From: an uncultured Dysgonomonas sp. | GTDB taxonomy: Bacteria > Bacteroidota > Bacteroidia > Bacteroidales > Dysgonomonadaceae | Reading direction: 5' to 3' | DNA length: 46,605 nucleotides | NCBI GenBank assembly: GCA_900556485.1 | Contig: USOX01000022.1 | Location: forward strand, 1 to 46,605 | Shown: positions 32,718 to 42,141 of the stretch, one piece after another | Numbering within the stretch: the first letter of the stretch is position 1 | Layout: each line of letters starts with the position of its first letter | Notes under the pieces: model-generated | Databases searched by the model: none | What the model was told of the DNA's origin: nothing | Seen by the model: the letters and a program-made list of their open reading frames with translations, nothing else | Made by a program: the position numbers and the translations under genes

Positions 32718-34238
32718 ATGAAACTTAGATATATATTTGGAGGATTAGTATGTGGTTTGATCTTCGGACTAACATCATGTTCCTTAGGTTATGACCCTGT
32801 AGACACATATTCGGATGTTACCGAAGGTGTTACCGAAACAGAAAAAGAAGTTGTATTCAAAGATAAGGCTGCTGTGGTTAGCCACTTGCAATCTATCTAT
32901 AAATTGATGAGAGACCGTCAGGAGCATTGGTACTTAGATTTATTGCTGATTGCTGAGTCTCATGCTGATAATGCTTATGCCGGAACTGTTGGAGCAGAGG
33001 TTGTACCATACGAAACCAATGCGATTGAAGGTTCTAATTCGGTTGTAGATCGAGACTGGAACAGGTATCTGGCGGATGTTGGTACAGCTAATAAACTAAT
33101 ATGTAATATCGACGATGTAGAGGATCAAAGCCTTACCCTTGCCGAAAGAGAGCAATATAAAGCAGAGGCTATGATATTCAGAGCAATGGTTTATTTTGAT
33201 ATGGTACGCCTTTGGGGTGATGTGCCTGTAATTACTACAGTTGCAGGAGATATAACATCCGAAACGATTGAAGAAGTATATCCCGAATATTTCCCTAGCC
33301 AAAGCCCAGAGATAGAAGTATATCAACAAATAGAAGCAGATTTGTTAGATGCAATGGCTTCAGCTCCTGATAATAATCCTACGAACAAAACATTATTTAC
33401 AAAATCGGTAGCAAAGGCTCTATTAGCAAAAGTATATGCCGAAAAACCATTAAGGGATTATACAAAAGTTGTGCAATATTGTGATCAGTTAGCTACAGAT
33501 GGTTTTGACTTAGTAGATGATTTTAGCGATATTTTCGGGATGAATGAGAATAACTCAGATGCGAAAGTACGTAACACAAAAGAATCTATTCTGGAAGCTC
33601 AGTTTTTTCAAGGTAGTGGTAACTGGTGTACGTGGATGTATGGTCGCGATCTTATAAACTGGAATTCTAATTTCACATGGGCTAAATGGATAACTCCATC
33701 ACGCGATCTGATAAAATTATTCACTAGCGAGGGAGATGAAATACGCTATAAAGAATCTGTAGTTTATTATAAGTGTACTTGGAGTTATTATTATCCGGCT
33801 GATAATTATCCTTTTATGTATAAATGCCGTTCGGCTTACAGTAGTATCATAAAGTATAGATATGCAGATATTCTTTTACTTAAGGCAGAAGCTTTGATAA
33901 TGAAAGATTCACCGGATTTGGCTACTGCTGCTAATATAATTGATAAAGTTCGTCAACGTGCAGGATTAGGTAAATTATCTACAACAGTTCGCGGAAATAA
34001 AGAATCGATGGTAGAAGCATTATTGAAAGAGCGTCGTATGGAACTTGCTTTTGAGGGACAACGCTGGTTCGATTTAGTAAGGCTTGAAAAAGTAGAAAGT
34101 GTAATGAATGCAGTATTTGCAAAAGATTCGGGACGTAAACCTCAGGTATATCCATTCAATAAAGATTCATACAGATTGCCTATACCGCAAGGAGCAATAG
34201 ATCAAAATCCGAATCTGGTACAAAATCCTGGTTATTAA
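32718..34238 (+). CDS. SusD/RagB-family surface glycan-binding lipoprotein
   Basis: A 506-residue lipoprotein with signal MKLRYIFGGLVCGLIFGLTSC, lipid cysteine C21. The helical SusD fold is shown by EQYKAEAMIFRAMVYFDMVRLWGDVPV, the TPR-like helices around KALLAKVYAEKPLRDYTKV, and the conserved C-terminal ALLKERRMELAFEGQRWFDLVRL and DSYRLPIPQGAIDQNPNLVQNPGY. It forms the lid of the SusC pore and binds glycan. It lies 12 bp after susC and 21 bp before the GH30 gene, all on one transcript. Confidence 0.95.
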   Translation: MKLRYIFGGLVCGLIFGLTSCSLGYDPVDTYSDVTEGVTETEKEVVFKDKAAVVSHLQSIYKLMRDRQEHWYLDLLLIAESHADNAYAGTVGAEVVPYETNAIEGSNSVVDRDWNRYLADVGTANKLICNIDDVEDQSLTLAEREQYKAEAMIFRAMVYFDMVRLWGDVPVITTVAGDITSETIEEVYPEYFPSQSPEIEVYQQIEADLLDAMASAPDNNPTNKTLFTKSVAKALLAKVYAEKPLRDYTKVVQYCDQLATDGFDLVDDFSDIFGMNENNSDAKVRNTKESILEAQFFQGSGNWCTWMYGRDLINWNSNFTWAKWITPSRDLIKLFTSEGDEIRYKESVVYYKCTWSYYYPADNYPFMYKCRSAYSSIIKYRYADILLLKAEALIMKDSPDLATAANIIDKVRQRAGLGKLSTTVRGNKESMVEALLKERRMELAFEGQRWFDLVRLEKVESVMNAVFAKDSGRKPQVYPFNKDSYRLPIPQGAIDQNPNLVQNPGY

Positions 34239-34259
34239 TATCGAAAAAACTAGAATAAG

Positions 34260-35759
34260 ATGAAATATAATTATAAAAGTATAATACTAATAATCTGCTT
34301 TCTAAGCTCAGTATTAACAGCTTGTGGAAAGGATAATAAAACAGAACCAGAGGTTCCTGAAACGCCGGAGACTCCAGTTAGTGGAGATGTCACTATCTAT
34401 GTGACAACTAATAACCGTACTTCTGATTTTGCAAAGCAGGCTGTCAATTTTAACGAGAAGCCTAGCATGTCTCCTACAACTATTACTCTCGATCCTACAA
34501 AACGTTATCAAACGATGGATGGATTTGGCGCTGCTATAACAGGATCAACTTGTTTCAATCTATTGAAGATGACTCAAGCAGACCGTGCAAAGTTTTTGAA
34601 GGAAACATTCTCCGAAACTGAAGGTATGGGACAAAGCTACATCCGTATTTCGATTGGCTGTTCTGATTTTTCTCTTAGTGAGTATACATGCTGTGATACT
34701 CCTGGAATTGAAAATTTTGCCTTGCAAAGTGAAGAACTAGATTATGTGATACCTATATTGAAAGAGATTTTGGCTATAAACCCGAATATTAAGATATTAG
34801 GATCGCCCTGGACATGTCCTCGTTGGATGAAAGTGAATAACTTGGAGGAATTAAAGCCTTTCAACTCATGGACAAGCGGCCAATTAAATCCTCAATATTA
34901 TCAGGATTATGGAACATATTTCGTGAAATGGATTCAGGCAATGAAATCGCAAGGCATACAGGTTGATGCTATTACTCCTCAAAATGAGCCATTAAACAGA
35001 GGTAATTCTGCATCTCTATTTATGGGTTGGGATGAGCAACGTGACTTTGTGAAAACAGCTCTGGGGCCTAAGTTAAGAGAAGCAGGCTTGAATACTAAGA
35101 TATATTTGTTCGACCATAATTATAATTATGATAATATGAGTGAGCAAAACGGATATCCGGTGAAGATTTATGACGATACGGAAGCTTCTCAATATGTTGC
35201 AGGTGCAGCGTATCATAACTATGGCGGTAATAAGAGTGAGTTGCTTAATGTATATAACAAGTATCCGAATAAGGAACTGATCTTCACCGAAACATCTATC
35301 GGAACATGGAATAATGGAAAAGACCTTTCCATTCGCTTAATGGAAGATATGGAAGAAGTGGCTCTTGGTACAGTAAACAATTGGTGTAAGGCTGTAATTG
35401 TATGGAATCTGATGCTTGATACAGACAGAGGACCAAACCGTGACGGAGGTTGCCAGACTTGCTTTGGTGCAGTTGATATAGACCGTACGAACTATAAGAC
35501 TATTACTCGTAATTCGCATTATTACATTATCGGTCATATGTCGGCTGTAGTGAAACCAGGTGCAACACGTATTGGCACTACAGGCTATACAGCAAGTGGA
35601 ATTACATATTCTGCATTTGAAAATACAGATGGTACATATGCTTTTGTATTGGTAAATAACACAAGCGAAAACAAAAAGGTTTACTTAAGCGATGGAACGA
35701 AACATTTTAACTATGAAGTTCCTTCAAAATCAGTTGTTTCATATCGTTGGAAAAAATAA
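34260..35759 (+). CDS. GH30 glycoside hydrolase, probable endo-beta-1,6-glucanase
   Basis: A 499-residue lipoprotein enzyme (lipid cysteine C22 in SSVLTACGKDNK) with a short Pro/Glu linker. Family GH30 motifs are QTMDGFGAAITGSTCFNL at the start of the barrel, GSPWTCPRWMK, the acid/base E243 in ITPQNEPLN and the nucleophile E344 in LIFTETSIG. A C-terminal beta domain (GYTASGITYSAFENTDGTYAF) closes the protein. Within GH30 the sequence is of the glucosylceramidase/beta-1,6-glucanase kind, and together with SusCD, a glycan-binding lipoprotein and GH3 it recalls the B. thetaiotaomicron BT3309-BT3314 locus for fungal beta-1,6-glucan (from memory). It is probably at the cell surface. Specificity for beta-1,6-glucan is inference. 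Confidence 0.88.
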   Translation: MKYNYKSIILIICFLSSVLTACGKDNKTEPEVPETPETPVSGDVTIYVTTNNRTSDFAKQAVNFNEKPSMSPTTITLDPTKRYQTMDGFGAAITGSTCFNLLKMTQADRAKFLKETFSETEGMGQSYIRISIGCSDFSLSEYTCCDTPGIENFALQSEELDYVIPILKEILAINPNIKILGSPWTCPRWMKVNNLEELKPFNSWTSGQLNPQYYQDYGTYFVKWIQAMKSQGIQVDAITPQNEPLNRGNSASLFMGWDEQRDFVKTALGPKLREAGLNTKIYLFDHNYNYDNMSEQNGYPVKIYDDTEASQYVAGAAYHNYGGNKSELLNVYNKYPNKELIFTETSIGTWNNGKDLSIRLMEDMEEVALGTVNNWCKAVIVWNLMLDTDRGPNRDGGCQTCFGAVDIDRTNYKTITRNSHYYIIGHMSAVVKPGATRIGTTGYTASGITYSAFENTDGTYAFVLVNNTSENKKVYLSDGTKHFNYEVPSKSVVSYRWKK

Positions 35760-35770
35760 AAATACAGATT

Positions 35771-37114
35771 ATGAAAATATATAAATACATTCTTTTGATT
35801 TTATCCAGCATCATTATTCTGAATTCTTGTTCAGATGACGATGACAAACCGGGAAACCCTGTACTTGATATTAAAACAGAATTTGGTAGTGCTCTATTTG
35901 GAGATAGCCTTCCTTTTACAATCAATGTTTCCGATCAGGATGTTCCTTTATCTACATTGAAAGCCAAACTTTATTATGGTGACGAAATGGTCTCGGAAGT
36001 TGTAGTTCGTACTAAAACAGAAGGAGATTATTCAGGTAAAATATTTGTGCCATATTATGCAAATATACCTAATGGTACAGCCACATTGGAGTTTGTGTTA
36101 CAGAATATAAATCTGACAATAACTCAAAAATCTTATGACCTTCCTTTGAGCCGTCCCGATTTTCCTTACCTAACCCTTATTACAAGTGATGAGGAAATCC
36201 GTATGGAACGTACAGGATTATATCAGTATGCAGTTACCCAGAATTTTCCAATGAAAGTACCGGGTTATATCAAAGCGCCTGCTGTAGGGACAAATGGTAA
36301 TGAAATTTCATTTGGATGGGAAGATAATGCTGTTATAGAGAATTCAGAAACAAAGATTCCATTTTCTAATTTTGCAGGAGAATACGCTATCACGTTTAAT
36401 ACACAGACCTATGATGCCGCTCCATTTATTATAGCATATACAGTCAATGATATAGCTATGGAGCGAGTAGATGATAATAACTATAAAGTTGAGATGGAGT
36501 TTACAAAAGGTCAGGAACTCGAAATTGGAGGTATAGACAATCTTTCGGATTGGTGGATCGATCCAAACTTTCTGAATAAAGCTGATGATGGAAAGATAAC
36601 ATTTGCAGCACAAGATGGTAAATATCGATTTACCGCTAATTTCGAATATAATTATTTTATTATCGAAGTTATGTCAGAAAACTCACTAGCCACTTTGCAG
36701 ACCGATGGTTCCGGGGCCGTGTGGGTGATTGGAGATAAGATCGGTAACCCTTCATTTGCAACCAATTCTATTGAATGGGGAGAAACTAAAGCTATTTGTA
36801 TGGTTCCGCTTGGAAACAAAAAATATCAAATATCATTAGTGGCAGGAGTGAATATCCCTGTGGAGGATATCAACTTTAAGTTTTTCCATCAGAAAGGATG
36901 GGGGGGAGAATTTGGCCATACAAAGATATCTACCAAAAGTGATCTGGTCTTTATTGGAGAAAATATAGAGCCAGGCCCAGGAAATGATAAGCGTGGAGAT
37001 GGAAATCTTGGCTTATATAAAGGTAAAACCCTAGAAAGCGGAGCAACATATGTATTTACTGTTGATCTTTCGGCAGGCAATGATGCGGCTGTACTAACTG
37101 TGACGAAAAAATAA
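35771..37114 (+). CDS. Surface glycan-binding lipoprotein of the PUL
   Basis: A 447-residue lipoprotein. The frame is open from a TTG at 35747, but the ATG at 35771 starts the signal MKIYKYILLILSSIIILNSC, followed directly by SDDDDKPGN, the acidic stretch that marks surface export in Bacteroidetes. The rest is beta-rich, probably two or three Ig-like domains: one at about 30-125 (FGDSLPFTINVSDQDVPLST), a middle part, and a C-terminal domain with many aromatic residues (FKFFHQKGWGGEFGHT). I recognise no catalytic motif. Its place after SusCD and the GH30 gene, 11 bp downstream, is that of a SusE/F-position glycan-binding protein. It may belong to the DUF5121/DUF5125 group; that label is uncertain. 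Confidence 0.8.
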   Translation: MKIYKYILLILSSIIILNSCSDDDDKPGNPVLDIKTEFGSALFGDSLPFTINVSDQDVPLSTLKAKLYYGDEMVSEVVVRTKTEGDYSGKIFVPYYANIPNGTATLEFVLQNINLTITQKSYDLPLSRPDFPYLTLITSDEEIRMERTGLYQYAVTQNFPMKVPGYIKAPAVGTNGNEISFGWEDNAVIENSETKIPFSNFAGEYAITFNTQTYDAAPFIIAYTVNDIAMERVDDNNYKVEMEFTKGQELEIGGIDNLSDWWIDPNFLNKADDGKITFAAQDGKYRFTANFEYNYFIIEVMSENSLATLQTDGSGAVWVIGDKIGNPSFATNSIEWGETKAICMVPLGNKKYQISLVAGVNIPVEDINFKFFHQKGWGGEFGHTKISTKSDLVFIGENIEPGPGNDKRGDGNLGLYKGKTLESGATYVFTVDLSAGNDAAVLTVTKK

Positions 37115-37142
37115 GGAACTATAATAATATAACCTAATAAAT

Positions 37143-37200
37143 ATGAGCCTGTATTGTGAAGTTTAATTGCTTTTATATTCACCAAAGCAGGCTCATTTTG
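37143..37200 (+). terminator. Hairpin between the glycan-binding protein and GH5 genes
   Basis: Perfect 9-bp arms ATGAGCCTG (37143-37151) and CAGGCTCAT (37187-37195), with a nested GTGAA/TTCAC, followed by TTTTGATTTCTT. The T-tract is modest, so it may be a partial terminator or an RNA-processing or stability element inside the PUL. Confidence 0.5.
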
Positions 37201-37219
37201 ATTTCTTAAAACCAATAAC

Positions 37220-38470
37220 ATGAAAAAACTATTATTTCTTATTTCTGTTATACTTTTTGGACTAGTTAGTTGCCAGTCAGGAACGGAAGAGACAAAAGAG
37301 TTTTCTCCTGAGTCCTTCATGAGAATTCAAGGTCATGATCTGATAGCTCCTGATGGGAATAAGTTTTTTATCAAAGGAACAAATCTTGGCAACTGGTTAA
37401 ATCCGGAAGGCTATATGTTTAATTTTAATAAGGCAAACTCAGCTCGTTTTATTAACGAAATGTTTTGTCAGATGGTAGGCCCTGACTTTACGGCTGAATT
37501 TTGGAAAGCATTCAAAGATAATTATATTACCAGAGAAGATTTACACTTTATAAAAGAGACAGGTAGTAATACAGTCCGTCTACCTTTCCATTACAAATTG
37601 TTTACTGACGAAGACTATATGGGACTGACTGCCAATCAGGATGGATTTGCCCGTATAGATACACTGATAAGCTGGTGTCGTGAAGAAGGCCTATATTTGA
37701 TTCTGGATATGCATGATGCTCCGGGAGGACAGACCGGAGATAATATTGATGATAGTTATGGTTATCCTTGGTTGTTCGATAGTGAAGTAAGCCAGAAGCT
37801 ATATTGCGATATTTGGAGGAAGATTGCAGACTACTATAAAAATGAGCCGATAATATTAGGCTTTGAATTATTCAACGAACCAATTGCTCCTTATTTTGAT
37901 AATATGGATGAGCTGAATGGTAAATTGGAAAGTATCTATAAAATGGGTGTTGCTGCTATTCGCGAGGTAAATAAGAATCATATAATTCTGTTAGGCGGTT
38001 CACAATGGAATGGAAATTTCAAACCTTTCAAAGATTCTAAATTCGATGATAAAATAATGTATACATGCCATCGTTATGGAGGAGAGCCTACTCCTGAAGC
38101 TATAAAGGATTTCATCCAATTTCGCGATAGTGTAAACCTACCTATGTATATGGGTGAAATAGGACATAATACGAATGAGTGGATGGCTACTTTTTGCAAG
38201 ACAATGGAAGATAATAATATAGGATGGACTTTTTGGCCATATAAGAAAATGGATGGCTCCTGCTTTGTTGGCATCACTCCTCCGGAAAACTGGAGTGAAG
38301 TTGTGAAATTCTCAGAAGCACCAAGAAGTACTTATAAGGAAATCCGCGATGCTCGCCCGAATCAGGAATTAGCACGAAAAGCGATGACTGATTTGTTAGA
38401 GGCATGTAAGTTCAAAAATAATGTGATCCAGAAAGATTATGTTGAGGCCTTAGGCTTAAAAGTGAAATAA
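37220..38470 (+). CDS. GH5 glycoside hydrolase, probable beta-glucanase
   Basis: A 416-residue lipoprotein enzyme (signal MKKLLFLISVILFGLVSC, lipid cysteine C18). The GH5 barrel begins with FIKGTNLGNWLNPEGYMF; other landmarks are TGSNTVRLPFHYK, LYLILDMHDAPGGQ, the acid/base E220 in GFELFNEPIAP and the nucleophile E313 in YMGEIGHNTNEW. Of the many GH5 subfamilies the NLGNWLNPEG form resembles exo- and endo-beta-glucanases acting on beta-1,3 or mixed glucans; I cannot name the subfamily. It stands 105 bp after the glycan-binding protein gene, beyond a hairpin, and 43 bp before the GH3 gene. Confidence 0.87.
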   Translation: MKKLLFLISVILFGLVSCQSGTEETKEFSPESFMRIQGHDLIAPDGNKFFIKGTNLGNWLNPEGYMFNFNKANSARFINEMFCQMVGPDFTAEFWKAFKDNYITREDLHFIKETGSNTVRLPFHYKLFTDEDYMGLTANQDGFARIDTLISWCREEGLYLILDMHDAPGGQTGDNIDDSYGYPWLFDSEVSQKLYCDIWRKIADYYKNEPIILGFELFNEPIAPYFDNMDELNGKLESIYKMGVAAIREVNKNHIILLGGSQWNGNFKPFKDSKFDDKIMYTCHRYGGEPTPEAIKDFIQFRDSVNLPMYMGEIGHNTNEWMATFCKTMEDNNIGWTFWPYKKMDGSCFVGITPPENWSEVVKFSEAPRSTYKEIRDARPNQELARKAMTDLLEACKFKNNVIQKDYVEALGLKVK

Positions 38471-38513
38471 AGAAATGATAATGGAGGCCAATGGCCTTAA
38501 AATTCAAAAACAA

Positions 38514-40721
38514 ATGAAACGGAAATTTATCGCTTTAGTGATGTTGTTGGCCACACTTCAGGTGTCTGCCCAGCAATTACCGGTTTACTTAGACGAAAGT
38601 AAACCTATTGAGCAGCGTGTGGAAGATGCTCTTTCCCGAATGACATTAGAAGAAAAGGTTGCTATGTGTCATGCGCAGTCTAAATTTAGTTCAGCAGGAG
38701 TTCCTCGCTTGGGAATCCCTGAAAACTGGGCAACAGATGGGCCTCATGGCATACGTTCTGAAGTATTGTGGGACGAATGGGATCAGGCAGGATGGACTAA
38801 CGACTCATGTATTGCTTTCCCTGCTCTTACATGTCTTGCAGCTACATGGGACAAAGACTTATCTTTACTATATGGAAAAAGCATAGGCGAAGAAGCCCGC
38901 TACCGCAATAAGAATATTCTATTAGGACCCGGAGTAAATATTTACCGTACGCCATTGAATGGACGTAACTTCGAATATATGGGCGAAGACCCGTATTTAG
39001 CTTCTAAAATGGTTGTTCCATATATACATGGAGTACAAGCCAACGGAGTTGCAGTTTGTGTAAAACACTTTGCCTTGAATAATCAAGAGGTAGACCGCCA
39101 TACAGTGAATGTAAATGTGGATGACCGTACTCTTTATGAACTTTATTTGCCGGCATTTAAAGCTGCAGTTCAGGAAGGAAAGGCATGGTCTATAATGGGT
39201 GCCTATAACAAATATAAAGGACAATGGGCTTGTCAGAACCAATATTTACTGAATGATATTCTTCGTGGTGAATGGGGTTTTGACGGTGTTGTAGTTTCTG
39301 ACTGGGGTGGTGTGAATAATACCATGCAAGCCATCTACAACGGTTTGGATATGGAATTTGGTTCATGGACAGACGGTTTGAGTGAAGGTGCTAGTAATGC
39401 CTATGATAATTATTATTTAGCAAAACCATTTTTGCGACTTATTCAATCAGGAGAAGTAAAAGAAGAAGAGGTAGATAAGAAAGTTCGTAATATTTTACGT
39501 TTAGCATTCCGTACCACAATGAATACCAAACGTCCTTGGGGATCATTTGGTACAGCAGAACATGCTGCAGCCGGACGCAAGATTGCAGAAGAAGGGATAG
39601 TTCTTTTACAGAATAAGAATAATGTGTTGCCTATTGACTTGAATAAGGTTAAAAAGATATTGGTGGTAGGAGAAAACGCAATCAAAGCAATGACTGTGGG
39701 TGGAGGAAGTTCTTCCTTAAAAGCCAGATATGAAGTATCCCCGTTAGATGGGATCAAAAGGCGTGTAGGTACTCAGTCTGAAGTTATATATGCCAGAGGT
39801 TATGTTGGAGATGCCAGTGGTGATTATAATGGCGTTACTTCAGGTCAGGATTTAACAGAGAGCCGTTCGGAAGCAGAACTGATCAATGAGGCAAAAGAAT
39901 TAGCGAAAACCGCGGATGTTGTAATATTCATCGGAGGATTGAATAAGAGTAATCATCAAGACTGTGAAGGCGTTGACCGCAAACATCTTGAATTGCCTTA
40001 CAATCAGGATAAAGTAATAACTGAATTATTAGGCGTAAATAAGAATCTTGTGGTTGTAAATATCTCAGGTAACGCTGTTGCAATGCCTTGGGTAAATACA
40101 GTTCCCGCAATTGTACAATCATGGTATAATGGAACAGAATCCGGTACATCATTAGCTTCTATCCTTATGGGAGATGTAAATCCTTCGGGCAAATTGCCTT
40201 TCACTTTCCCTGTTAAATTAGATGATGTAGGTGCACATAAGGTAGGTGAATATCCTGGAAATGGAGAAGTCACTTACAATGAAGGCCTTTTTGTAGGCTA
40301 TCGTTGGAACGATAAAGAAAAGGTTAAAGCACTCTTCCCTTTTGGTCACGGATTGAGCTATACTACTTTCCAATATGGAAAAGTGTCTGTTGATAATAAT
40401 AAGATGACAGCAGCAGATAGAATAACAGTTTCGGTAAATGTAAAGAATACAGGAAACCGCGAAGGAGCTGAAATTGTACAACTATATATCAGCGATTTGA
40501 AGTCTTCTCTACCACGCCCTGTAAAAGAGCTAAAAGGCTTTGAGAAGATCAATCTTAAGGCAGGTGAAGAAAAGACTGTCTCTTTCACTATAGATAAATC
40601 AGCATTAAGCTTCTTCGATGCAGACAAACATGATTGGGTTGCCGAAAATGGAGACTTTGAAGCTTTGATTGGAGCTTCTGCTACAGATATTAAAGGTAAG
40701 GTTGCATTTAAACTTCAATAA
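38514..40721 (+). CDS. GH3 beta-glucosidase
   Basis: A 735-residue periplasmic enzyme. I choose the ATG at 38514 rather than the one at 38475, because it starts the signal peptide MKRKFIALVMLLATLQVSAQ; the 13 residues before it are polar and unlike a signal. The (alpha/beta)8 domain carries ENWATDGPHGIR, CVKHFALNNQE and the nucleophile D263 in VVVSDWGG. The second domain (about 360-590: EEGIVLLQNKNNVLPID, GVDRKHLELPYNQD) and a C-terminal fibronectin-III-like domain (TVSVNVKNTGNREGAEIVQLY) are complete. It would split imported gluco-oligosaccharides to glucose, the last step of the PUL. Confidence 0.93.
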   Translation: MKRKFIALVMLLATLQVSAQQLPVYLDESKPIEQRVEDALSRMTLEEKVAMCHAQSKFSSAGVPRLGIPENWATDGPHGIRSEVLWDEWDQAGWTNDSCIAFPALTCLAATWDKDLSLLYGKSIGEEARYRNKNILLGPGVNIYRTPLNGRNFEYMGEDPYLASKMVVPYIHGVQANGVAVCVKHFALNNQEVDRHTVNVNVDDRTLYELYLPAFKAAVQEGKAWSIMGAYNKYKGQWACQNQYLLNDILRGEWGFDGVVVSDWGGVNNTMQAIYNGLDMEFGSWTDGLSEGASNAYDNYYLAKPFLRLIQSGEVKEEEVDKKVRNILRLAFRTTMNTKRPWGSFGTAEHAAAGRKIAEEGIVLLQNKNNVLPIDLNKVKKILVVGENAIKAMTVGGGSSSLKARYEVSPLDGIKRRVGTQSEVIYARGYVGDASGDYNGVTSGQDLTESRSEAELINEAKELAKTADVVIFIGGLNKSNHQDCEGVDRKHLELPYNQDKVITELLGVNKNLVVVNISGNAVAMPWVNTVPAIVQSWYNGTESGTSLASILMGDVNPSGKLPFTFPVKLDDVGAHKVGEYPGNGEVTYNEGLFVGYRWNDKEKVKALFPFGHGLSYTTFQYGKVSVDNNKMTAADRITVSVNVKNTGNREGAEIVQLYISDLKSSLPRPVKELKGFEKINLKAGEEKTVSFTIDKSALSFFDADKHDWVAENGDFEALIGASATDIKGKVAFKLQ

Positions 40722-40813
40722 CTGTCTATCCATTATCTATTTTTATATTCGGTATTAGGTTTATAAGGGTGCATATATAAGAAAAAGATACCGGAGTAGA
40801 TGGTGTAAATAAC

Positions 40814-40850
40814 GAAAGACTGTTCTCAGTGGAGGACAGTCTTTCTCATT
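40814..40850. terminator. Strong bidirectional terminator between GH3 and aminotransferase genes
   Basis: A 14-bp stem (one wobble) with a 4-nt loop: arms GAAAGACTGTTCTC (40814-40827) and GAGGACAGTCTTTC (40832-40845). T-rich sequence follows on the plus strand (TTTCTCATTTAT) and A-rich sequence precedes it. The flanking genes converge, so it can serve both. Confidence 0.8.
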
Positions 40851-40892
40851 TATATTTTATTGATACACATTGTTTTGGAATCTTGAACCCTG

Positions 40893-40909
40893 AAATCTTG
40901 AAATCTAAA
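40893..40909. repeat. 17-bp intergenic repeat, copy 2
   Basis: AAATCTTGAAATCTAAA, identical to 10116-10132. It is preceded by a partial echo (GAATCTTGAACCC). Confidence 0.6.
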
Positions 40910-40931
40910 TTATAGGGTAGGAGCGATCCTC

Positions 40932-42125
40932 TTATTTTAGTTTAGCCAATGTCTCTTTCACACGTCTCATTGCCTCTACAATATTCTCATCAGAAGTCGC
41001 ATAAGAGAAACGTATGTAATCAGGAGCTTCGAATGCTAATCCGCCAACACATGCCACGTGCCCTTCTTCGAGCAGGAACATAGCTAAATCAGCAGAAGTA
41101 TTGATTATCTTGCCATTATACGATTTGCCTAAGTAATAACTGCACTCAGGGAATAAGTAGAATGCGCCCTCAGGTTTATTCACTTTGAATCCTTCTATTT
41201 CCGAGGCTAGTTTTACAATCAGGTCGCGGCGGCGGATAAATGCCTGACGCATATCTTCTACACATTGTTGATCGCCTAGATAAGCCGCTTCTGCAGCTTT
41301 CTGAGCTATATTAGACGGGCTCGAGCTATATTGACCTTGTAATTTGTTGCATGCAGAAACAAGCCATTGTGGAGCAGCCATCCACCCCAGGCGCCATCCG
41401 GTCATAGCATAAGCTTTCGATACACCATTGATGATGGCAACGCGGTCTCTGACGTTTTCAAACTGAGCTATACTTTCGTGTTTGCCCACATAGTTGATAT
41501 GCTCATATATTTCGTCGGCTATGATGATTATATTCGGATATTTAGCCAATACATTAGCTAAAGCTTCAAGCTCAGCTTTAGAGTAAATACTTCCTGTAGG
41601 ATTAGAAGGAGAACACAAGATAATAGCTTTAGTCTTTGGTGTTATAGCATCTTCTAATTGGCTGGCCGTTATTTTGAAATCTTGCTCAATACCTGTATGT
41701 AAGACAATACTTTTACCTTCAGCCAGCTTTACCATTTCTATATAGCTTACCCAGCAAGGAGCAGGTATAATCACTTCATCATCTTTGTTAACAATGCTCA
41801 GAACAGCATTACATACAGCCTGTTTTGCCCCATTAGAACAGATTATCTGTTCAGGTTTGAAATTCAGTCCGTTTTCAGTTTCCAGTTTTTTGCATATTGC
41901 TTGTCTGAGTGACAAATAACCTGGTACAGGAGAGTAAAAAGAAAAATTGTCGTCTATGGCTTTCTTAGCGGCATCCTTTATATGCTGAGGCGTGAAGAAA
42001 TCCGGTTCACCCACACTCAGATTAATGACATTGATGCCTTGAGCTTTCAGCTCAGTGCTTTTTTGGGACATAGCCAGCGTTTCTGATATTGCCAGACTGG
42101 CTATACGTGCCGATACTTGTGACAT
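40932..42125 (-). CDS. PLP-dependent class I/II aminotransferase (aspartate aminotransferase-like)
   Basis: A 397-residue fold-type I aminotransferase of the Ib subgroup to which bacterial aspartate and aromatic aminotransferases belong. Landmarks are LSVGEPDFFTP, the cofactor-binding CSNGAKQAV, N175 in SPSNPTGS, D204 in IIADEIYEHI, the PLP lysine K237 in GVSKAYAMTGWRLGW, and the substrate-carboxylate arginine in DYIRFSYATS. By family, it moves the amino group of aspartate or a related amino acid to 2-oxoglutarate in the cytoplasm. The exact amino-acid preference cannot be read. It lies 16 bp after the DUF4304 gene, on the same strand as ribBA. Confidence 0.92.
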   Translation of the reverse strand: MSQVSARIASLAISETLAMSQKSTELKAQGINVINLSVGEPDFFTPQHIKDAAKKAIDDNFSFYSPVPGYLSLRQAICKKLETENGLNFKPEQIICSNGAKQAVCNAVLSIVNKDDEVIIPAPCWVSYIEMVKLAEGKSIVLHTGIEQDFKITASQLEDAITPKTKAIILCSPSNPTGSIYSKAELEALANVLAKYPNIIIIADEIYEHINYVGKHESIAQFENVRDRVAIINGVSKAYAMTGWRLGWMAAPQWLVSACNKLQGQYSSSPSNIAQKAAEAAYLGDQQCVEDMRQAFIRRRDLIVKLASEIEGFKVNKPEGAFYLFPECSYYLGKSYNGKIINTSADLAMFLLEEGHVACVGGLAFEAPDYIRFSYATSDENIVEAMRRVKETLAKLK

Positions 42126-42141
42126 ATTCTGTTTTCTGTTT

